Shown here: in pieces, positions 1 to 6,590 of the stretch
How positions within the stretch are numbered: the first letter of the stretch is position 1
Layout of the letters: every line of letters starts with the position of its first letter
Source of the DNA: Caryophanales bacterium UBA4694
GTDB lineage: Bacteria; Bacillota_I; Bacilli_A; RFN20; CAG-288
DNA length: 16,203 nucleotides
Direction of reading: 5' to 3'
Assembly (NCBI GenBank): GCA_002404835.1
Contig: DHKM01000052.1
Location: 1 to 16,203, forward strand
Position numbers and translations under genes: made by a program
The notes under the pieces: generated by a model
Told to the model about the DNA's origin: nothing
Databases searched by the model: none
What the model saw: the letters and a program-made list of their open reading frames with translations, nothing else

Positions 1-23
1 TCTATTTTTTGAAAAGGTTTTAG

Positions 24-1580
24 ATAAACAAGACCTATATTCTTGAAGCCGGAAAATATTATCTTACAGCTGCTGATAACAGCCATACGGCTATAAACAA
101 CATTCTGAAAAAGAAGGGAAAGTCCGTAAAAGGTCTAAAGACCATGGCCGGAGAAACGGAAGACAGGATGGGCGAGAAGTTTGTCTATGAGATCGATGTC
201 GGAAAGACGGATACGACCACATATTCCCACTCTGCCTCGACTGGCGAACTGATTACCAACCAGCTCGAAAGCGGGGACATGAACAAGTATGAATACAGAG
301 GAGACAACGAAATCACCTATCTCTCAAGGAACGACTGGGAAGGCACATATCCGACTACTCCACAACTTGTCATGAACGAGGAAATGAAAAACGACCTCCG
401 CTACGATATCGATCCGGAAGAAGACGAGACGGATATTATGCCCTTGTACAACCAGTCAAACGGAAGAAGTATCATTGAATTCATGGATGCTCCCTTCAAC
501 AAGTATTCCAAAAACTGGGACCAGACATTTTTGGAAAACGGAAAGGTCATGACGTGGGAGAAGATGTGGGATGAACTTCTTGACCAGATGAGTTTTGAGG
601 AACAGGCAAAGATGTGTGCCAATGCCTACCATCAGATCAATGGTGCCGCATCCATATCCATGGATGCTTCCAAACAGGAGAACGGACCTGTCGGAATCAC
701 AAAGAGGACCGAGGCAATCTTTGCCATACCGAATCAGGATACGGTGAGCGACTGGACCTGGGTAGCCTATAACTGCGCTCCCGTCTGTGCTTCGACCTTC
801 AACAATCATCTGATCCAGAATCTTGGAAAACATATGAGCGAGGATATGCTTTATCTAGGATACAACGGCATCTATGGGCCCGGAGTCAATCTTCATCGTT
901 CTCCTTTCGGAGGAAGGAACTTCGAATATCCAAGCGAGGATCCGTATCTTGCCGGTACGATCGAATACTACAAATCCAAGGGTATCGAAAACAAGGGCTG
1001 TATTGCCTATGCCAAACATTATGCCCTGAACGATATGGAGACAAATCGCAGACATGTCGGCATATGGTCCAGGGAACAGGCATCCAGGGAAATCTATCTG
1101 AAAGCCTTTGAAATTGTCTTCTCTGAAGGAGGGGCTAGCGGAACGATGAATTCCTTTACCCGAATCGGAACGAGATGGTGCGGTGCCTCAAAGGCTTTGA
1201 TGACGACGATTCTTAGAGACGAATGGGGATATGACGGAATCGTAATTTCGGATTGGGACTCTGGTGGAAGCATGTCCAAAATTGACGGAATCCTGGCTGG
1301 TACCAATTCTTTTGATGGGAACGGAAACGAGCATTCGTTCGACAAATGGAAAGGCTCCAAGAAGTTGGCAAGAGCACTCCGTGAATCATCCAAGACGATT
1401 ATCTATAATGTGGCAAGGACAAACGCCATGAACGGATACAGCCTTACGACAAAGACAATTAAAGTAGTTCCGTCCTGGGTTTATCTGTTTTATGGAATCA
1501 GTTCCGGATTTGCTTTCCTTTTTGTCTTATCTCTTTTCTTCTTAGTTCTTTCGATTCTTTCTAAAAAGAAACAGGCATAG
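24..1580 (+). CDS. GH3 glycoside hydrolase of domain-swapped type, C-terminal part (5' end missing)
   Basis: This is the catalytic (alpha/beta)8 half of a family 3 glycosidase, an exo-acting beta-glycosidase that works outside the cell. The first residues after position 23 (ILEAGKYYLTAADNSHTAINN) match the end of the FnIII-like domain that joins the two GH3 domains. The order is therefore sandwich domain, FnIII, then TIM barrel, the reverse of classical GH3. Counting from the internal ATG at 144, the barrel shows GVNLHRSPFGGRNFEYPSED, the substrate-binding KH of AKHYALND, and VISDWD, whose Asp370 (codon 1251-1253) is the expected nucleophile. The usual DGP motif reads ENGP (Asn180). A membrane segment (about 450-472) and KKKQA follow, so the protein is anchored at its C-terminus. 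The ATG at 144 is internal to the domain and not the true start. An in-frame TAG at 21-23 interrupts the frame just inside the window edge. The gene at 14870 has the same architecture. Family call is firm; substrate is not known. Confidence 0.9.
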   Translation: MNKTYILEAGKYYLTAADNSHTAINNILKKKGKSVKGLKTMAGETEDRMGEKFVYEIDVGKTDTTTYSHSASTGELITNQLESGDMNKYEYRGDNEITYLSRNDWEGTYPTTPQLVMNEEMKNDLRYDIDPEEDETDIMPLYNQSNGRSIIEFMDAPFNKYSKNWDQTFLENGKVMTWEKMWDELLDQMSFEEQAKMCANAYHQINGAASISMDASKQENGPVGITKRTEAIFAIPNQDTVSDWTWVAYNCAPVCASTFNNHLIQNLGKHMSEDMLYLGYNGIYGPGVNLHRSPFGGRNFEYPSEDPYLAGTIEYYKSKGIENKGCIAYAKHYALNDMETNRRHVGIWSREQASREIYLKAFEIVFSEGGASGTMNSFTRIGTRWCGASKALMTTILRDEWGYDGIVISDWDSGGSMSKIDGILAGTNSFDGNGNEHSFDKWKGSKKLARALRESSKTIIYNVARTNAMNGYSLTTKTIKVVPSWVYLFYGISSGFAFLFVLSLFFLVLSILSKKKQA

Positions 1581-1592
1581 TTTACTTTACTT

Positions 1593-1627
1593 AGGCAGCT
1601 TCCTTCTTTTGGAGGCTGCCTTTTTTT
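1593..1627 (+). terminator. Rho-independent terminator of the first GH3 gene
   Basis: A stem of GGCAGC pairing with GCTGCC, extended inward by a T-G wobble and three more pairs (1594-1603 with 1611-1620), encloses a T-rich 7-nt loop. Seven T follow directly at 1621-1627. It lies 13 nt after the TAG stop of the GH3 gene. Confidence 0.93.
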
Positions 1628-1636
1628 GCAATCATC

Positions 1637-1667
1637 AAAAAACCGGTGTTAGTGTATTGCACCGGTT
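1637..1667 (-). terminator. Rho-independent terminator of the GH30/lipoprotein operon
   Basis: Perfect 8-bp inverted repeat AACCGGTG (1641-1648) and CACCGGTT (1660-1667) with an 11-nt loop. Read on the minus strand it ends in a run of U encoded by the six A at 1637-1642. It lies 8 nt beyond the stop of the beta-helix gene, and sits back-to-back with the plus-strand terminator at 1593-1627, which insulates the two converging operons. Confidence 0.88.
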
Positions 1668-1674
1668 TGTCTTT

Positions 1675-3714
1675 TCAAAGGGTAATTTTTCCTCCGACAA
1701 AGGAGGTGACTGAGTTCTTGCTTGAATTTCCCAGGTTTCCTGTTCCGTATTGGTTGATGATATGTCGGATTCCGGAATTTCCCGTTCTCATGAAGTTGGC
1801 AATTGCCATATGGTAGAGATTGATTCCTTCTTTTACTTTGGCTTCGATGGCATGGTCGAGGATGATGTCTTTGCCATCCGTGCTTGCGTGATGGACGTAA
1901 TAGACGCCAAGTCCGAAGGCTTCATGTCTTTTCACGTTCTCCGATATCTTGTAACTGGCATAGCCTTGGTCTTCTTCTAAATCCGTATCCGCTCTTCTCC
2001 AACTGTCCTGGGTGGGATTGTCATATGGGGTTTCGGATTGATAGAAGACCATATAACCGTCATCTCCGTTCCAGATTGTCTGATATTCTCCGAAGTGTTC
2101 GACCATCAGACCGTAGAGGTGGACTCTGTCTCCGTTTACGACGACCCCGTTTTTGCCGTAGTTGGAATTCTCGCCCTCCCATCCGACTCCGCTTCCATGA
2201 TCCGCTCTCCAGACCCAAAAGTTGTCTCCGATGACGTCGTCGGCATCGATCTTCAGGGCGGTGTCGACGGAGGTGGTCATCTCTTTGACTCCTCCGATGC
2301 GGAAGAAGAGGTCGCTAAGGAAAATGTAACCGTCCTTCTTGCTTGTCTTGTCCTTTTCAATCTTCACAAGGTTCTCAAGATTTCCTCCGGCATCGAAAAT
2401 CAGATTCGAGATGCTGATGTCTTTTTTGTCCTTGACATCGAGGATCGAATCCTTGTTTTTCGTGGTGGATCTTAAGGTCGCCATACCGAATCCCATAAGC
2501 ATGGTACCTTCTTCTTCAACATTCAGCGGGGAGTCGATGTTATAGATGCCTGGCGTGAAGAGGACTGCTTTCTTTTCCTTGATGGCTTTGTTGAGACTGG
2601 TTGAGTTGTCTTTTTCGGGATGAGCGATATAGAATCCGCTGATTTTTCTAAATGTACTCTCGTCCTCCTTCCAGCTGATTCCCTGGAAATCTTCTTTCAG
2701 TTCCGGTATCTGGATTCCATAACCTTCCTTTTCATCGAAGACGAGGAATGGCCTTTCTTTTATCACGGGAGTTTTTTCGATGATGGTGTTTCTTGGGTTA
2801 GGATAGTTGTCCGGTATATTTCCTCTGTCTCCGAGAAAGACCATGTTGATATCGCTTTTTGTCCATTTCCTGAATTCGCTGTTCCTTGTGAACCACTGTT
2901 GCTGGGTGCTGTTCTGGATGTTCTTGTCAAAGTAACAGTCGCCGATGAAGCCACCGGATGAATATCCTCCATCATCCAGATTGAGATTGTTTCTGAAATG
3001 CATCCGCCTAAGATAGGTGGCCTGGCTTACGGCAAAAGTGGATTCTTTCTGGACTAGAACGTTTTCGGCACCACACCAGAAATTGCAGGTTGCACCAGGA
3101 CCTGGCTTTCCCTGACTTTCACGATAAACGGATGAAATGGATACGTTATCCGGATCTTTGTCTAGACCTTGCAAGGTGGAATAGTATCCTAAAGGGCAGT
3201 CAAGATCTTGATAGTCCCCCTTGAGGAATAGGGCTGCAAACCGTTTGTCGGAGAACTGATAGGCAAATGTATTGAATCTAGAGTAGGCTTCATCGAATTC
3301 TTCCTGGATTTCCTTGATATCGTCAGTGGGGGAATAGACGTGGACTTCGTCGTTCTGGAAGTAATCTCTTAAATAACTGTAGGGACCATAGGTGGTTTGT
3401 TTTTCTCCGTCGGTAATTTCAAATCGATAATAGGATAGAGCATCATCTGTGTAGTAGCTGTCTTCGTTTTCCAAAACGGTGATTTCCTTGTATGTCCCGT
3501 CTTTTCTTTTTGAAGAGTAGACTTTTATTTCCTTTGTATCTTTGGGGAATGTGAAAATGACGTTGTTGTCTTCGTAGTTTATGTTGTCTGTGAACGAATA
3601 TTCTTTTTGGCTGGGTTCTTTCGTGCTTTCTTGGCCTAAGTCGGTTTTCGTGGACTGACATGAGGCCAAAATCAGAGCACACGAAAAAAGCATCAGCGCA
3701 GGTGTTTTTCTCAT
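1675..3714 (-). CDS. Lipoprotein with two parallel beta-helix halves, GH55-like (putative surface glycanase)
   Basis: The 679-residue protein begins with a signal peptide ending in the lipobox LASC (Cys19), so it should be lipid-anchored outside the cell. Residues about 40-118 form a small Ig/FnIII-like domain. Residues about 120-340 and 358-660 look like two right-handed beta-helix halves, the second starting with the typical YIAHPE / AVLFTPGIYNIDSPL pattern of pectate-lyase-3/GH55-type folds. Conserved-looking polar motifs include VWRADHGSGVGW (about 501-512), VVVNGD, EHFGEYQTIWNGDDG (539-553) and QSETPYDNP. From memory it resembles actinobacterial proteins often mislabelled adenylyl cyclase. 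The two-helix layout and length fit GH55 exo-beta-1,3-glucanases, but I cannot confirm catalytic residues. It is the last gene of the operon: its ATG overlaps the preceding stop by 4 bp (ATGA at 3711-3714), with AAGG about 10 nt upstream. An alternative is a polysaccharide lyase or a different beta-helix glycosidase. Confidence 0.8.
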   Translation of the reverse strand: MRKTPALMLFSCALILASCQSTKTDLGQESTKEPSQKEYSFTDNINYEDNNVIFTFPKDTKEIKVYSSKRKDGTYKEITVLENEDSYYTDDALSYYRFEITDGEKQTTYGPYSYLRDYFQNDEVHVYSPTDDIKEIQEEFDEAYSRFNTFAYQFSDKRFAALFLKGDYQDLDCPLGYYSTLQGLDKDPDNVSISSVYRESQGKPGPGATCNFWCGAENVLVQKESTFAVSQATYLRRMHFRNNLNLDDGGYSSGGFIGDCYFDKNIQNSTQQQWFTRNSEFRKWTKSDINMVFLGDRGNIPDNYPNPRNTIIEKTPVIKERPFLVFDEKEGYGIQIPELKEDFQGISWKEDESTFRKISGFYIAHPEKDNSTSLNKAIKEKKAVLFTPGIYNIDSPLNVEEEGTMLMGFGMATLRSTTKNKDSILDVKDKKDISISNLIFDAGGNLENLVKIEKDKTSKKDGYIFLSDLFFRIGGVKEMTTSVDTALKIDADDVIGDNFWVWRADHGSGVGWEGENSNYGKNGVVVNGDRVHLYGLMVEHFGEYQTIWNGDDGYMVFYQSETPYDNPTQDSWRRADTDLEEDQGYASYKISENVKRHEAFGLGVYYVHHASTDGKDIILDHAIEAKVKEGINLYHMAIANFMRTGNSGIRHIINQYGTGNLGNSSKNSVTSFVGGKITL

Positions 3715-5042
3715 TTCTGATGGACCTTTCTTTTTTTCAGGCAGTAGTTTGATTTGCTGTTGTCGTCTTTGATTTCGTATTCGTATTCGTCATCGTCGAT
3801 CTTCTCAAGTCTATCCTGTCTATGGCTCCATGTCTCCGGCCAGAAATAGTTCAGAAGGATGTTGTCATGATAGACGCTTAGTCTTCCGGAAAATTCGTCC
3901 ATGTCTTCTTCCGGAAACTGTATGTTATTAAGCCTTGTGGAAAATTTTATGTATCCTGAAAGACTGATGAAATTCCTCGGTATGAGTATTATGGCATCTT
4001 TTCCTTCGTTGGCTTTTTCGATGTGGAGATAATAGTTTCCTTCCGGATAGTAGTGGGAGGATCCCGAGAAATAGAGAGTGGCACCGGCACTTTGATAAAG
4101 GGCGAGAGTATCCATGGAAAAGGTATCGGAATTGAAGGACAGGCTGTAATAGATTCCCTTTCCGATTTTCTCAGCTCGGAAGACATAGATGTCTCCTTTG
4201 AAGGACACGCCTTCCAGGTCGCTGTGATTGGACAGGTTTTTGGACGTGATGCTTTCCTTCCAGTCTGTCCCATCGGAAAGCTGATATACCACCGAAACCG
4301 AGTAGGGATCGGATTTCTTCTTCAGAAGATCGTCGACTCTTACACAAAGGTCAAATTCTCCAAGAGAGGCTTCGTTGCTTTCCCGGATTGTTTTCCCCAC
4401 CAGGCGCAGTCTGAGGTTAGTGTGTTCGTTATATCCTCTTAGATGGAAGTAAAGTTCCTGACGGGAATCCTTTTTGATGATTTCATAGTTCATGGAGGAG
4501 AAGATGGTCTTCTTTTTGTCTTTTTTTTGGAAAAGTACTTTGAGGTTGTTGTTGTATTCTTCGAAGGAATAGACGTAATCGATTCGATCTGATTTATTTA
4601 AGCTCAGGGTATCATATAAAGGTGAGACAGAAAGGGTATTGATGTTGATTGGGAGTCTGGAAGATGGCTCTTCCTGCACTGGGATGAGATAGATGTTGTA
4701 CCATGTATTGGAATAGCTCATTCCGGAAAGTGGGATTCTGACGCTGAAATCGTTTCCGTCTGTTTCCGGTTCTTTTTCGATAGCTTCCGTTTTTCCGTCC
4801 TGATTGCTGTTTATCTGGAAAAGGGGATTGATGAAAAGAAAGTCTTTTCCGAATTCTCCGCTGATGGAAAGATAGGGAAGACCGGCTATAGCCAAAAGCC
4901 GTATGGATTGGAATGTGACGGAGTCATCTTCCAGAACGGGAGCCGGAGCAGTGCTTCCGACACTTGGCTTTTCTTGGGAATCCGTTTTCTTGGAGCAGGA
5001 AATCAGAAGAAACGGTATCAAAAATAGAATCATTTTTTTCAT
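3711..5042 (-). CDS. Lipoprotein of unknown function, C-terminal half related to the large lipoprotein upstream
   Basis: I do not recognise a named family. The 443-residue protein starts with a signal peptide and lipobox LISC (Cys16), then a low-complexity linker rich in Ser, Pro and Glu. The rest is predicted mainly beta strand. By eye, about residues 185-443 align with the C-terminal part of the frameshifted lipoprotein at 6591-9397. Shared landmarks are an LRGYNEHTNLRLRLVG / VTGDYKYSTGDLILHVG segment, GYIKF / GYLKF, YFWPETW / EFWPGDW, and a final NYCLKKRK / QYRLEKTA. The N-terminal part (LSISGEFGKDFLFINP) looks like another, more diverged copy of the same module. Start and stop overlap both neighbours by 4 bp, so it is translationally coupled between GH30 and the beta-helix protein. 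A role in binding glycan or organising the surface enzymes is only inferred from position. Confidence 0.85.
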   Translation of the reverse strand: MKKMILFLIPFLLISCSKKTDSQEKPSVGSTAPAPVLEDDSVTFQSIRLLAIAGLPYLSISGEFGKDFLFINPLFQINSNQDGKTEAIEKEPETDGNDFSVRIPLSGMSYSNTWYNIYLIPVQEEPSSRLPININTLSVSPLYDTLSLNKSDRIDYVYSFEEYNNNLKVLFQKKDKKKTIFSSMNYEIIKKDSRQELYFHLRGYNEHTNLRLRLVGKTIRESNEASLGEFDLCVRVDDLLKKKSDPYSVSVVYQLSDGTDWKESITSKNLSNHSDLEGVSFKGDIYVFRAEKIGKGIYYSLSFNSDTFSMDTLALYQSAGATLYFSGSSHYYPEGNYYLHIEKANEGKDAIILIPRNFISLSGYIKFSTRLNNIQFPEEDMDEFSGRLSVYHDNILLNYFWPETWSHRQDRLEKIDDDEYEYEIKDDNSKSNYCLKKRKVHQK

Positions 5043-6541
5043 AGGCTTATTTTATCCGATTGTTTCTTCAGTGTAAAACCAATCATGGAAGAAGATTCTA
5101 GATCATAGGAGTAGTCCTTGAAACCATAGGACAAGGAGAAGGAAAGCTTCTCGCTTGTCGGATTTGTGACGATGAAGCAGTATCCTTCTTTTTTCTCGAA
5201 AGCCGAGAAAAGGAGGGAACTATCGCTCTGGTAGGTTTTAAGTCTATAGGCTGGATCATCTTCTGTTATGTCCAGAATGGATGCGAAGATGCCAAGTCCG
5301 TAGAATCCGGAACGCTTCATTGTACGGATACTTCCGCCTTCGTTTCTATCGATGTCGATAAGTCCGTAGCAGGTGGAATTTTGCCCCATGCATGGACCTC
5401 CGTCCTTTGTCAGACAAAGGTTCCAGTATATGGTACCGCTAAGACCGTTGTTGATGGCTTTCTGGGTCGTATTCTTTGCCATATACATCAGATTCGAGGA
5501 GAAGTTTCCCTTATTGTCCCATTCGGTGATTTCGGTCATGTAGACGTTTTTGTCCGGATAGTACTGTTTCAGATTCTTCGTCCCTTCATAAAGGGGCTGG
5601 CTTCCGTATCCGTGGATGGCAACGGCATCGAAGCATGCTGCTGCTTCTTCGTCTTCGAATTCATCTTCTAGGTAGGAATACATGACGTCTTCCGTGTTGT
5701 GATCGTAAGCCAGAAGCTTTGTTTCTTCCGGAAGGATGGAATGGAGTCGTTTGGCTATTTTTTTAGCCTGGTTGCTTGTAAGAAGCATACAGGGATAGTC
5801 GGCTTTGTTGTATGTCGGTTCGTTCTGAAGGGAAAGATAGTCGATTTTGATTCCAAGTTCCTGATAGGAATCCACAAAAAGGGCAAGATAGTCGCTGTAG
5901 AGGTTGATATAGTCATCCTTCAAGGTGCCACCGCAGAGTTTTGGACCATTCGGATCCTTGCTTGATATCCTGGATCCTGCTTTCATGAATTCTGGAGCCG
6001 ACCAACTTGCAGCAATGATCTTGAGGTCTTTCCTGATTTCTAGGATTTCCCGGATGACTTGGATGAGCTCCCGATCATGTTTCAGCGTGAAGCTTTTCAG
6101 AGGATTGTTTTTATCTGTTACTTCATCCAAGCAACTGAAGAAGTGGTCTTCGCTGTGGAAGTCAGATGATCCGATTGGTATGCGGATGCAATTGAATCCG
6201 TGTTTTTGGAATATATCCTCTAGAAATTCTTTTCTGGCATCTTTGTCTTGAATCTGCAATATGAGATGAGCGGAAGCATGGGTTAAAGCCCCTCCGAAAA
6301 GATCGACTTTCTGCTCTTTGTCTTTTAAGGAGAAGGAGAGTTTCACATCACTTTCTTTGTTCTCTGATTCAGAGAGCTTCACCGAGTCTAGATATTTGTT
6401 TTCTTTTTCACTTAAAAGCAGTGCCTTCTCCTGAAAGCTGTTTTTGACGTTGGATTTCCTGCTTTGGGAAGGGGTGACTGTTTTACAGGAAGCAAGGAAA
6501 ACGGAAAAAATCAGAGCAATGAACTTTGTTTTCATGGTCAT
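5039..6541 (-). CDS. GH30 glycoside hydrolase lipoprotein (glucosylceramidase / beta-1,6-glucanase-like)
   Basis: The 500-residue protein has a signal peptide with lipobox LASC (Cys19), then a charged linker, then a retaining clan GH-A barrel from about residue 65. FGGALTHASA, RIPIGSSDFH, ASWSAPEFMKAG and LCGGTLK are typical of the glucosylceramidase-type GH30 subfamilies (1 and 3), not the xylanase subfamily. The acid/base is Glu241 in LSLQNEP and the nucleophile is Glu337 in VYMTEITEW. A small C-terminal beta domain (about 430-495) completes the usual GH30 fold. Both catalytic residues are present, so the enzyme should be active on beta-glucosidic links at the cell surface; the exact linkage is not decided by sequence. 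Two ATGs compete (6541 and 6535, giving MTM or MKT) and neither has a good Shine-Dalgarno. A stable hairpin ends only 8 nt before the first ATG. The stop overlaps the next ATG by 4 bp. Confidence 0.93.
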   Translation of the reverse strand: MTMKTKFIALIFSVFLASCKTVTPSQSRKSNVKNSFQEKALLLSEKENKYLDSVKLSESENKESDVKLSFSLKDKEQKVDLFGGALTHASAHLILQIQDKDARKEFLEDIFQKHGFNCIRIPIGSSDFHSEDHFFSCLDEVTDKNNPLKSFTLKHDRELIQVIREILEIRKDLKIIAASWSAPEFMKAGSRISSKDPNGPKLCGGTLKDDYINLYSDYLALFVDSYQELGIKIDYLSLQNEPTYNKADYPCMLLTSNQAKKIAKRLHSILPEETKLLAYDHNTEDVMYSYLEDEFEDEEAAACFDAVAIHGYGSQPLYEGTKNLKQYYPDKNVYMTEITEWDNKGNFSSNLMYMAKNTTQKAINNGLSGTIYWNLCLTKDGGPCMGQNSTCYGLIDIDRNEGGSIRTMKRSGFYGLGIFASILDITEDDPAYRLKTYQSDSSLLFSAFEKKEGYCFIVTNPTSEKLSFSLSYGFKDYSYDLESSSMIGFTLKKQSDKISL

Positions 6542-6549
6542 ATACGAAT

Positions 6550-6577
6550 AAGAATGCTATCCGGAGATAGCATTCTT
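6550..6577 (-). promoter_or_regulatory. Perfect 12-bp hairpin with UNCG-type tetraloop before the GH30 gene
   Basis: On the minus strand, the arm AAGAATGCTATC (6577-6566) pairs perfectly with GATAGCATTCTT (6561-6550) around a TCCG loop closed by C-G, the exceptionally stable C(UNCG)G form. It starts 13 nt after the stop at 6591 and ends 8 nt before the GH30 ATG. The following bases (ATTCGTAT) are only modestly T-rich, so it could be a leaky terminator, an mRNA-stabilising 3' end, or a translational block. Confidence 0.75.
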
Positions 6578-6590
6578 GCTTGAATCTTGA

